A stretch of 64,000 nucleotides of DNA, taken from NCBI GenBank assembly GCA_963770635.1, contig CAVYQI010000005.1, positions 248,001-312,000 on the forward strand, in the 5' to 3' direction. Under the pieces are notes generated by a model that saw nothing but the letters and a program-made list of their open reading frames with translations, was not told the DNA's origin and searched no databases. Positions 19,081 through 27,200 of the stretch are shown piece after piece. The position numbers were made by a program, and so were the translations under genes. Position 1 is the first letter of the stretch; every line of letters starts with the position of its first letter. This DNA is from DASZIT01 sp963770635. GTDB taxonomy: Bacteria; Actinomycetota; Acidimicrobiia; Acidimicrobiales; RAAP-2.

Positions 19081-20970
19081 TTAGGAACTGTCAGCCTCGA
19101 CCTGCTGCCGCGCATGGGCCATCAACACGGAGGGATCGAGCACGCCGGCCTCACACCAGGTGAACTCTCCGGCCAGCACTTGCTGGGCCGCCTGGTAGTT
19201 CTCGTCGTCATCGTTGTGCCACAGGTCGTGGAAATGACCGGCAACCCGGCGCTGGGCGCCCCGGCAGAAGTGAGCCGCCAGTTCGACGGCCTCCTCTCCT
19301 TCCGTGTCCCCGGCGTCCACCAGCATCTTCGCCCGCACGCAGGCGGCGCTCATGGCATAGAGCTCGGCACCGATGTCGACCACCCGGCCCAAGAACCCCT
19401 GCTTGCGCTCCAGGCGCCCCTGCCATCTGGACATCGCATAGAAGGTGGACCGGGCCAGCTTCCGACTCGACCGTTCGACGAACCGGAGGTGGGGCGCCAG
19501 CGACTCCCCGAACTCCGCATAGCTGCCCGGGCGTTGGCCGGGGCCGGTGGCCAGCTGTGGGAGCCAGGTGGCATAGAACCGGGCGGCCTTGGACGCGCTC
19601 TTTGCCTTGGTCGGAAGGTCCTTGCCGGGGTCGATGAGGTCGCCGGCGATCGAAAGGTGCTGATCGACCGCTTCCCGGGCGATCATCAGCTTCATGATCT
19701 CGCTGGACCCTTCGAAGATGCGGGTGATCCGAAGGTCCCGCAGGATCTGCTCGGCCGGGATGGGCGGCTCTCCCCTGGCCCACAAGGACTTGGCCGTCTC
19801 GTAGCCTCGACCACCCCGGATCTGGACCATCTCGTCCGCCACCAGCCAGGACATCTCCGAGCAGTACAACTTGGCCAGCGCCGCCTCGATCCGGATGTCA
19901 TTTCGCTCCTGGTCGGCCAACGAGCTGGACAGCTCGACCACGGCATCCATGGCAAAGGTGAGACCGGCGATGAAGGCGAGCTTGTGGGCAACGGCTTCGT
20001 GCTTGCCGATGGGCATCCCCCACTGGACGCGCTCGTTCGACCAGTTGCGGGCGATCTTGAGCGACACCTTGGCCGATGACGAGCAGATGGCGGGCAGCGA
20101 GAGCCGCCCGGTGTTCAACGTGGTCAATGCCACCTTCAGCCCGTGGCCGACATTGCCGACCACGTTCTCGGCCGGAACCCGGACATCCTCGAACCGGGTG
20201 ACACCGTTCTCGATGCCCCGCAAGCCCATGAACTCGTTGCGGTGCAGCACACTGATCCCCGGGCTGTTCGCCTCGACGACGAAGGCGGTGATGCCCCCGC
20301 GCCGGCCTTCGGCTTTCGGGACCACCGCCATGACTACCAGCAGGTCGGCGATCACGCCGTTCGTCGTCCACAGCTTGGTGCCGTTCAATATGTAGGCCGA
20401 TCCATCCTCGGTGGGCTCAGCGGTGGCGCCCATCCGGGCCGGGTCGCTGCCGACATCGGGCTCGGTGAGGAGGAAGGCGCTGATCTCGTTGCTGGCCACC
20501 CGGGGCAGGAACCGCTGCTTCTGCTCTTCGGTGCCGAACAATTTCAGGGGCTCGGGGACCCCGATCGATTGATGGGCGCTCAGGAGGGAGCTCAAGGCGG
20601 CGTGGGCGGAGCCGACCAGGGACAGTGCCCGGTTGTAGTAGACGTGGGACAGGCCGAGGCCTCCGTACTTCTCGTCGATCTGCATCCCCAGCGCACCCAG
20701 ATCGCACAGCCCTTTGATGACGTGATCCGGCACCCGGGCGTCCAACTCGATTGCCAGCGGGTCGACCTCGGCGCGGAGAAAGGCATCGAGCTTGGCCAGG
20801 AAGGCGTCGCCCTTGCGACGCTCCTCCTCGGTGGGCTGCGGGTGCGGATGGATCAGATCGAGATCGAATGATCCCAGGAAGAGGCCCTTGCCGAAGCTCG
20901 GCCGCGTCCACTCCTGTTCCCGCGCGGCTTCGGCAACCTGCCTTGATTCCGTCTCGGTGGCGGGACTCAT
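19081..20970 (-). CDS. Acyl-CoA dehydrogenase, VLCAD-like
   Basis: 629-residue FAD enzyme of fatty-acid beta-oxidation. The central domain shows YGGLGLSHVYYNRALSLVGS, FLLTEPDVGSDPARM, LNGTKLWTTNG and GLRGIENGVTRFEDVRVP. RGGRGYET and ITRIFEGSSEI follow; the Glu in IFEG matches the catalytic base position of very-long-chain enzymes. It has an N-terminal extension of about 45 residues and a C-terminal helical domain of about 180 residues, as in VLCAD/ACAD9-type proteins, which often associate with membranes. The neighbours (LLM oxidoreductase, acyl-CoA synthetase) suggest lipid or terpenoid catabolism. Confidence 0.93.
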   Translation of the reverse strand: MSPATETESRQVAEAAREQEWTRPSFGKGLFLGSFDLDLIHPHPQPTEEERRKGDAFLAKLDAFLRAEVDPLAIELDARVPDHVIKGLCDLGALGMQIDEKYGGLGLSHVYYNRALSLVGSAHAALSSLLSAHQSIGVPEPLKLFGTEEQKQRFLPRVASNEISAFLLTEPDVGSDPARMGATAEPTEDGSAYILNGTKLWTTNGVIADLLVVMAVVPKAEGRRGGITAFVVEANSPGISVLHRNEFMGLRGIENGVTRFEDVRVPAENVVGNVGHGLKVALTTLNTGRLSLPAICSSSAKVSLKIARNWSNERVQWGMPIGKHEAVAHKLAFIAGLTFAMDAVVELSSSLADQERNDIRIEAALAKLYCSEMSWLVADEMVQIRGGRGYETAKSLWARGEPPIPAEQILRDLRITRIFEGSSEIMKLMIAREAVDQHLSIAGDLIDPGKDLPTKAKSASKAARFYATWLPQLATGPGQRPGSYAEFGESLAPHLRFVERSSRKLARSTFYAMSRWQGRLERKQGFLGRVVDIGAELYAMSAACVRAKMLVDAGDTEGEEAVELAAHFCRGAQRRVAGHFHDLWHNDDDENYQAAQQVLAGEFTWCEAGVLDPSVLMAHARQQVEADSS

Positions 20971-21204
20971 CGGGGTCCCCGATCATCTCCGGTTCCCACG
21001 GTCACGACGCGCATAAGCCACCTCCCGGTTGCCGGTGAGACCTACCCCGTGCCGACCCCGGTGAAACACGAGCCCGGGTCGCACCCCGGTCGCATTGACC
21101 CTCGATCCGACGAGAATTACCATGCGGTCACCCTCACGGCTCACTGCGGTGCGTACCCCGCCGGACGAGTCAGAGCGGGGAGATGTGCGATCGAGAGGGG
21201 GGCC

Positions 21205-21906
21205 GTGCTCTTCGTCCACGAAGTCCACAAGGTGGTGGGCAAGCGCGCCGCCCGCTTCGAGGAGTCCTACCGCGACGGCTGGATGCCGATGTTGGCCAAG
21301 GGAGCTGACGCCCGGCTGCTCTGGTACTTCGACCTGGCCCACGGCAGTGGGCTCGGCTACCGGGTGGTGACGGTGACTGCCGTGGCGGACGGCGCCGCCT
21401 GGGCCCGGACCGCGGAACGGGTGGCCGGTGGCGACCTCCAGACGTGGGCTCGGCACCGCGACGGTCTGCAGCACGAATCCCGGGCCCGGATCATGACCCC
21501 GCTGGCGTGGTCGCCGACGGTCGGCCCCCTGGTGGACATCCCGACCGAGCCGGTCGATCACGAGCCGACCATGTACATGGAAGACACCATGTGGCCATTT
21601 CCCGGAAAGATCAATGACTACATCCGGGCTTCCGGCGACATCTACCAGCGCTCCCTCGGGGCCGAGGCCTCCCAGATGCAGATGCACATCGAGCTCGCCC
21701 TGCAGTCGATGCCCGGAGCCGGGAGGTATCCCGAGGTGACCCTGATGCAGAAGCTCTCGAGCCTCCCGCGCTTGATCCGGCTGCTCACCCACGACATCCC
21801 TCCGGAGATCACCGGTCCCGGGACCTGGATGCACGACGCCCTCGAGCTGCGGGACCAGTGGCGGAGCAAGCTGCTCCGGACCGCGGTGTGGTCCCCCCTC
21901 CAATGA
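21205..21906 (+). CDS. Conserved protein of unknown function, paralogue 1 of a flanking pair
   Basis: 233 residues from GTG 21205, which follows a GAGAGGGGGG purine run; an earlier start at 21049 is less likely because the paralogue begins at the corresponding point. The protein starts LFVHEVHKVVGKRAARFEE and ends LELRDQWRSKLLRTAVWSPLQ. It lacks signal peptide and membrane helices. It aligns along its whole length with the protein at 23497-24204, sharing RDGWM, DARL-WY, GSG--Y-VVT-TAV-DG, GDLQ and the C-terminal motif. The fold may be a dimeric alpha/beta barrel (NIPSNAP-like), a guess based on the HEVHKVVG-like opening. It is in a cluster with an acyl-CoA synthetase. Confidence 0.75.
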   Translation: MLFVHEVHKVVGKRAARFEESYRDGWMPMLAKGADARLLWYFDLAHGSGLGYRVVTVTAVADGAAWARTAERVAGGDLQTWARHRDGLQHESRARIMTPLAWSPTVGPLVDIPTEPVDHEPTMYMEDTMWPFPGKINDYIRASGDIYQRSLGAEASQMQMHIELALQSMPGAGRYPEVTLMQKLSSLPRLIRLLTHDIPPEITGPGTWMHDALELRDQWRSKLLRTAVWSPLQ

Positions 21907-21964
21907 GGGACCCGCAGATCGCCACGACGGCAGGGTGCCGCGTTCGGGTCCGAGGAGCCCGACG

Positions 21965-23488
21965 GTGAACATCGGGCACGCCACCGACATCTCGCTCGAG
22001 AGCGTCCCCGACCGGGTCGCCATCGTGGTCGACGGCACCACCTTCACCTACCGCCAGCTCGAAACCCTCATCGGCAAGGTCGCCTCTGCCCTGGCCGCGT
22101 CGGGTGTCGGGCCCGGCGACCGGGTGGCCCTGGTGGACCTCGGAAGCGCACTGTCGGTCGCCACCATCTACGCGGCAGCCCGATTGGGAGCGGCCAGTGC
22201 CCAGATGAACGCCTACCTCACCGCCGGCGAGCTCGCCCAGCTGGCCGAACTGGTCGGGGCCCGGGTCGGGGTGGCCGGCACCCGGTACGCGGCGAACCTC
22301 GGATCGGCCCTGGACGGTCCGGTGCTGGGGGAAGCGGAAATCCTGGCCGGCGGGGACGAATCCAGCGGCGCCGCCGCGGTCGGGGGTGGCCGGGACACTG
22401 GGTTGGTGCTGTTCACCAGCGGGACCACCGGGCTGCCGAAACCCATTTTCATCAGCCATGAGGTGGTGACCGACCGGCTGGCCTACTACGCCAAGCCCAT
22501 CGACCCCGGCGCCCCGCAGCAGGTCGACATGATGTCGGCGCCCATCTTCCATATCGGCGGCACCCTCGGTCTCCTCATCTCGTTGCACTCGGGGAAGGAG
22601 ACCGTCCTGCTGCCCAAGTTCGATGCCGGCGAGTGGCTGGAGTTGATCGAGCGTTACCGGGTGGCGCAGACCTTCGTGGTCCCCGCCATGCTCCGGCGCA
22701 TCCTCGACCACCCCCGGTTCGCCACCACCGACCTCAGCTCGCTCCAGGCTTTGAGCTACGGGGCGGCGGCGGCCCCCGTGGATCTGGTCCGCCGGGCCCT
22801 GACCGCCCTGCCCGACGTGGACTTCACCAATACCTTCGGCCAGACCGAGACGCTCGGCGCCTACGCCGCCCTGACGCCGGCGGACCACCGTCGTGGCGAT
22901 CGGCTGGGCTCGGTGGGCCGGCCGTTCCCTGGCGTCGAGATGAGGATCGTCGACCCGGCGACGATGGAACCGGTTGGGCCCGGAGGCGTCGGCGAATTTC
23001 TCGTGCGCGCCACCCAGAATACGACCTCGGAGTGGCTGCACACCGGCGACTCCGGGTGGCAGGACGACGAGGGCTACCTGTTCGTCTCCGGCCGGCTCTC
23101 CGACACCATCAACCGCGGCGGGGAGAAATTCGGCCCGGTCGAGGTGGAAGACGTCATCCGGGACCACCCGGGCGTCATCGACGTGGGGGTGGTCGGCCTG
23201 CCCGACACCGATCTCGGTGAGCGGGTCGGCGCGGTGGTGGTGACCTCCGAGCCGCTGGCTGCCGAATCCCTGCTCGGCCATTGCGCCACCCGGTTGGCCA
23301 CCTACAAGGTGCCCGAGTACCTGTTGTTCGCCCCGGAACTACCGTTCACTGCGCTCGGCAAGCTGGATCGCACCGCACTGCGCACCCTCCTTCGGGGTGC
23401 TCCGCGGTTTCGTCGTGAACGTGCTGGTGACGGGGACCCGCGGACGCACGCAGCCGACGTGCCCGCAGCCTCGCGGCCGAGAGAGTGA
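21965..23488 (+). CDS. AMP-dependent acyl-CoA synthetase/ligase
   Basis: 507-residue adenylate-forming enzyme that activates a carboxylic acid to its CoA thioester. Seen: P-loop LFTSGTTGLPKP, the TFGQTETLGAY region, HTGDSGW, the hinge GRLSDTINRGGEKF and the catalytic-lysine region TALGKLDRT near the C-terminus. GTG at 21965 follows GAGGAG at a good distance. The enzyme lies between two paralogous unknown proteins, spaced 58 and 8 bases, in what appears to be one operon. The acid substrate cannot be deduced. Confidence 0.92.
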   Translation: MNIGHATDISLESVPDRVAIVVDGTTFTYRQLETLIGKVASALAASGVGPGDRVALVDLGSALSVATIYAAARLGAASAQMNAYLTAGELAQLAELVGARVGVAGTRYAANLGSALDGPVLGEAEILAGGDESSGAAAVGGGRDTGLVLFTSGTTGLPKPIFISHEVVTDRLAYYAKPIDPGAPQQVDMMSAPIFHIGGTLGLLISLHSGKETVLLPKFDAGEWLELIERYRVAQTFVVPAMLRRILDHPRFATTDLSSLQALSYGAAAAPVDLVRRALTALPDVDFTNTFGQTETLGAYAALTPADHRRGDRLGSVGRPFPGVEMRIVDPATMEPVGPGGVGEFLVRATQNTTSEWLHTGDSGWQDDEGYLFVSGRLSDTINRGGEKFGPVEVEDVIRDHPGVIDVGVVGLPDTDLGERVGAVVVTSEPLAAESLLGHCATRLATYKVPEYLLFAPELPFTALGKLDRTALRTLLRGAPRFRRERAGDGDPRTHAADVPAASRPRE

Positions 23489-23496
23489 GTTGACAG

Positions 23497-24204
23497 ATGC
23501 TGTTCATGCACGAGACCCACCAGCTGATCGGGCGGCACGCCTCGACGTTCGAGGATCTGTACCGGAACGGGTGGATGGGCGAGCTTGGCCAGAGCGACGA
23601 TGCCCGGCTGGTGTGGTATCTGAACCATGCCATGGGAAGCGGGCCGGCCTACCAGGTGGTGACCATCACCGCGGTATCCGATGGTTCCACCTGGGAGGCC
23701 CTGGCCCAGCGGATGCTCACCGGGGATCTGCAGATGTTGAATTCCGAGCTCGACCATTGCCGGTACCAGGTCGAAGGGAAAATGATCACCCCGGTGAACT
23801 GGTCGGCGTTGCAGGAAATCGACCTCAACGAGATCCCCTACGACGGGCGGGAGCACGAGCTCTCGGTGTACATGCAGGACACCGGTTGGCCCGATGCCCC
23901 GCTCGACGACTACATCGAGCTGTGGGACCACGAGTACTGGCGGTTCATGCGCAAGATCCCACCGGAGAAGAAGCTTCTCGACATCCAGGCCTGCTTCCAG
24001 GTGGCGCACGGTTCCGGCATCCGGCCCGAGGCGATCCTGATGCAGAAGATCATGAACTTCTCGACCCTGGGGAACCTGCTCACCAGCGCGGAGGAGTACG
24101 ACCCTTCGACCTGGCCGGGTTCCTACATGGCCAAAGGCCTGGAGCTCCGCGACCAATGGGAGAGCAAACTGCTGCGTACCAGCAGCTGGTCACCGCTCTG
24201 GTAA
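23497..24204 (+). CDS. Conserved protein of unknown function, paralogue 2 of a flanking pair
   Basis: 235 residues, starting LFMHETHQLIGRHASTFEDL and ending LELRDQWESKLLRTSSWSPLW. It is homologous to the protein at 21205-21906 over the full length. Conserved tryptophans (NGWMGEL, VWYLNHA) and His/Glu residues at the N-terminus could form an active or ligand site. It starts only eight bases after the acyl-CoA synthetase stop, so translation is probably coupled. No known family name can be given from sequence alone. Confidence 0.78.
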   Translation: MLFMHETHQLIGRHASTFEDLYRNGWMGELGQSDDARLVWYLNHAMGSGPAYQVVTITAVSDGSTWEALAQRMLTGDLQMLNSELDHCRYQVEGKMITPVNWSALQEIDLNEIPYDGREHELSVYMQDTGWPDAPLDDYIELWDHEYWRFMRKIPPEKKLLDIQACFQVAHGSGIRPEAILMQKIMNFSTLGNLLTSAEEYDPSTWPGSYMAKGLELRDQWESKLLRTSSWSPLW

Positions 24205-24286
24205 GACAGGACCACGACGGGATGCCGGGTCACGACCGACGCTCCCGAACCTGGACCCGACCCGGGAAGGAAAGGACACCTCCGGA

Positions 24287-25075
24287 ATGACATCCAACGA
24301 TGTAGATCAGGCGGCAGCCGGCCAACACCAAGATGAACAATTGAATGAGGTGATCGACGCGCTGGCCGTTTCGGCCCAACAGTTGGCTGCACTGGTGGAC
24401 CCGCTCACGCCTGACCAGCTGCGGCAGCCGGCCTACCCCTCGGAGTGGACCATCGCCGATGTCCTGTCCCATCTCGGCTCCGGCGCGGAAAACGCCCGGC
24501 GGAGATTCGACGGCGAAGAGATCGACATGCAGACCGTCTGGGACGAATGGAACGCCAAGAGCCCGGACCGGCAGGCCGCCGATGCCCTGGAGGCCGACCG
24601 AGCCTTTCTCGCCCGGCTGGGTTCCCTCACCCCCGAGGACCGGGCCCGCCGGCTCAAAGTCGGGCCGATGGATCTCGATCTCGTCTCCGCACTCCGGCTG
24701 CGCCTCAATGAGCACGTCCAGCACACCTGGGACGTCGCCGTCACCTTTGACCCAACTGCCACTATCTCCCCCGACGCCGCCGAGCTGCTCATCGACTCCC
24801 TGGGCATGATGGCCGGGTTCGTAGGGAGGCCTACCGGCGGGGAGCGGACAGTGAGCGTGGGCACCCTCGCCCCGACCCGCCGCTTCGAACTGGTGTTGCG
24901 GCCTGACGCCGTGGCCCTCTCGCCCAGCCCGGCCGACGGGAAGCCCGATCTCGAACTCCCCGCCGAGGCCTTGATCCGGTTGGTCGGTGGTCGCCTCGAT
25001 CCTGATCACACCCCGGCCATCGACGACCCGGACTCCAACCTTGACGAGCTGCGACGGGTCTTTGCCGGCTACTGA
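24287..25075 (+). CDS. Maleylpyruvate isomerase-family (MDMPI/DinB-like) mycothiol-dependent protein
   Basis: 262 residues. The N-terminal four-helix domain has LTPDQLRQPAYPSEWTIADV followed by LSHLGSGAEN and later NEHVQHTWDVAV, which provide the three histidines of the MDMPI/DinB metal site. Family members use mycothiol, the thiol cofactor of actinobacteria, in isomerisation or detoxification. The C-terminal domain (TRRFELVLRPDAVAL, then LPAEALIRLVGGRLDPDHTP) is the SCP2-like part usual in this family. It ends just before a transcription terminator. Confidence 0.87.
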   Translation: MTSNDVDQAAAGQHQDEQLNEVIDALAVSAQQLAALVDPLTPDQLRQPAYPSEWTIADVLSHLGSGAENARRRFDGEEIDMQTVWDEWNAKSPDRQAADALEADRAFLARLGSLTPEDRARRLKVGPMDLDLVSALRLRLNEHVQHTWDVAVTFDPTATISPDAAELLIDSLGMMAGFVGRPTGGERTVSVGTLAPTRRFELVLRPDAVALSPSPADGKPDLELPAEALIRLVGGRLDPDHTPAIDDPDSNLDELRRVFAGY

Positions 25076-25080
25076 CCGTC

Positions 25081-25097
25081 CGGGGCCGACGGCCCCG
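25081..25097 (+). terminator. GC-rich hairpin between convergent genes
   Basis: Perfect 7-bp stem CGGGGCC / GGCCCCG with loop GAC. It lies between the rightward MDMPI gene and the leftward aldo/keto reductase and could stop both transcripts. There is no T-run, as is usual for high-GC terminators. Confidence 0.6.
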
Positions 25098-25099
25098 TC

Positions 25100-26092
25100 T
25101 CATCGAGCGGCATCTCCCAACCGGTACTCGCGGGTGACCTCGTCGAGCTCCTGTTTCAGTTCTGCGGAGATCGTCAACTCGGCCGCGGCCAGGCTGGCGT
25201 CCAATTGTTCAGGTTGGCTGGCCCCGATGATCGGTGCCGTGACCGAGGGATTGGCCAGAACCCAGGCCACCGAGAGGGTCACCAGCGGTATCCCCTCCCG
25301 CTCGGCGATCTTGCGGAGCTCGGCCACCGTTGCGAACTCGCGGTCGTGCCAGTACCGCTGCTGATAGATACCGCCGGCGTTGCCAATGGTGAACCGTGAG
25401 CCTTCGGGAGGTGGCGCCGAGGCGTTGTGCTTGCCCGAGAGCAGTCCGCCGGCGATCGGGTTGTAGGGGATGACCCCGAGACCCTCTTCCCCACACAGTG
25501 GCAGCAGCTCCCGCTCGATTTGGCGGAAGAGCAGGTTGTAGCGGGGCTGCACCGAGGAGAACCGGGCGAGGGAAAGAGCCTGGCTTCGCCCGAGGGCCCG
25601 CGCCACCTGGTAAGCGAGGAAATTGGAGCAGCCGATGTACCGCACCTTGCCCGAGCGAACGAGATCGTCGAGAGCCCCCAGCGTTTCGTCGATGGGGGTG
25701 CCGGGATCCGGGCCGTGGAGTTGGTAGAGGTCGATGTAATCGGTCCGTAGGCGCCTCAGCGAGGATTCGACCGCGTCGAGGATGTGCTTTCTGGAGTTTC
25801 CCTGCTCCCAGGCGGCCGGGCCGGTGCGTCCGGCGCATTTGGTTGCCACTACGAACCGGTCCCGCCTCCCCACCAACCAGCCGCCGATGATCTCCTCCGT
25901 CCGTCCGACCGTCGACAGATCGCCACCCAGCGGGTAGACATCGGCCGTATCGATGAAGGTGACGCCGCCCTCGGATGCCCGGTCCAGAATCGAGCCGGAT
26001 GTGGCTTCGTCACTCTGGAACCCGAAGGTCATGGTTCCAAGACACAGCTTGGAGACGAGGAGGCCGGTATTACCGAGTCGAACGTGGTCCAT
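25100..26092 (-). CDS. Aldo/keto reductase
   Basis: 330-residue NADPH-dependent TIM-barrel oxidoreductase. The catalytic tetrad is visible: Asp and Tyr in FIDTADVYPLGG, Lys in VVATKCAG and His in DLYQLHGPD. The C-terminal part carries the cofactor motif PIIGASQPEQLDAS. ATG at 26092 gives the standard start MDHVRLGNTGLLVSKLCLG. The substrate is unknown; YhdN/Gcy-type enzymes of this group act on aldehydes and ketones. Confidence 0.93.
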   Translation of the reverse strand: MDHVRLGNTGLLVSKLCLGTMTFGFQSDEATSGSILDRASEGGVTFIDTADVYPLGGDLSTVGRTEEIIGGWLVGRRDRFVVATKCAGRTGPAAWEQGNSRKHILDAVESSLRRLRTDYIDLYQLHGPDPGTPIDETLGALDDLVRSGKVRYIGCSNFLAYQVARALGRSQALSLARFSSVQPRYNLLFRQIERELLPLCGEEGLGVIPYNPIAGGLLSGKHNASAPPPEGSRFTIGNAGGIYQQRYWHDREFATVAELRKIAEREGIPLVTLSVAWVLANPSVTAPIIGASQPEQLDASLAAAELTISAELKQELDEVTREYRLGDAAR

Positions 26093-26206
26093 TCCTGCAA
26101 AATAACCCAACCCATCGACCTGTTGTCCGCCCTCCCGGCGGTGGACCCGACTCGTCGGAAACCGACGGTCGGCGCCACGGGTCCGGCGTCCACACGACGA
26201 CGGCCT

Positions 26207-27055
26207 TTACCGGGCGGGTCGCCAATCTGGGTGCAGGTCGTGGTCCAGGGCGACCTTCTGGGCCCGGACCGTCTGGCCGTTCTCGACCTCGTCGGGGTGG
26301 GCGGTCAACCACACGATGGCGGCAGCCGGGACCGACGGTGGCGCTCCGGTGTAGCGGCCGACGAGACCCAACGCCTCGGCGTTGACCTTCTGACGCTCGG
26401 TTTCGACGTACCCGGGGTCCAGGTTGTAGGCCCGGATCCCCCGCTCTCCGAGTTCCACCGCCAGGAGCGGGGCAAATCGATGAAAGGCCGCCTTGGACGC
26501 GGCATAGGCCAGACCCCAGCCGCCCTGGCCGACCGGGCCCGGGGGGTCGGCGGTGGCCACGTGTGACGTCACGTCCACCACGATGCCGCCGCCCTGTTCC
26601 AACATGCCGGGAAGCACCGCCTGCACCAGAACCAGCTGGGCGACCACATTGGCCGCCAGCTTCGATTCCATCTGGTCGATGGTCAGCTCCTGCACCCCGA
26701 CCATGCTCCCGGGGCCGGTGTCCACCGCGTTGTTGACCAGGAGGTCCACCCCTCCCCACTCGGCAATCACCTGGTCGGCGGCGCCACGAAGCGCGAGGTG
26801 GTCATGGAGATCCGCGACCAGTTCCAACGACTTACGGCCCGACTCCCGAATCTGGGCCGCGGTCTCATGGAGGCTGCCCGGCAGTGCACGCCCACCCCCG
26901 GTATCGGAGTCGTCGCGCCCCTCCCCCACCCGCCGCGTCCGCCCGGTGATGGCGACATCCCATCCGGCGGCGGCCAGGGCCAGGGCGGTGGCCTTCCCGA
27001 TGCCGCGAGAGGCCCCGGTGACCATCGCCCGTCTTGGGATGTGCTCGGCCGACAT
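26207..27055 (-). CDS. Short-chain dehydrogenase/reductase
   Basis: 282 residues from ATG 27055. The cofactor motif TGASRGIG is near the N-terminus, NNAVDTG replaces the usual NNAG, and the active site has Ser in VDVTSH and YAASK. An insertion of about 20 residues (RRVGEGRDDSDTGGGRALPG) follows the first helix-strand unit. Arg in TGRTRRV after strand two favours NADP. Substrate unknown. Confidence 0.9.
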   Translation of the reverse strand: MSAEHIPRRAMVTGASRGIGKATALALAAAGWDVAITGRTRRVGEGRDDSDTGGGRALPGSLHETAAQIRESGRKSLELVADLHDHLALRGAADQVIAEWGGVDLLVNNAVDTGPGSMVGVQELTIDQMESKLAANVVAQLVLVQAVLPGMLEQGGGIVVDVTSHVATADPPGPVGQGGWGLAYAASKAAFHRFAPLLAVELGERGIRAYNLDPGYVETERQKVNAEALGLVGRYTGAPPSVPAAAIVWLTAHPDEVENGQTVRAQKVALDHDLHPDWRPAR

Positions 27056-27200
27056 TCTCAGGTGTCTATCAGAAGTTCGGTTTCCCGCCGTTGTTCCGAA
27101 TCTCCGCACCATCCGGTTCGGACGGTTCGATCGCGGCATGATTGCCCGGTGGGCTGTGGAAGGGAGTTGACCGACCGGGTGACTCGGGGAGATCACCGCG

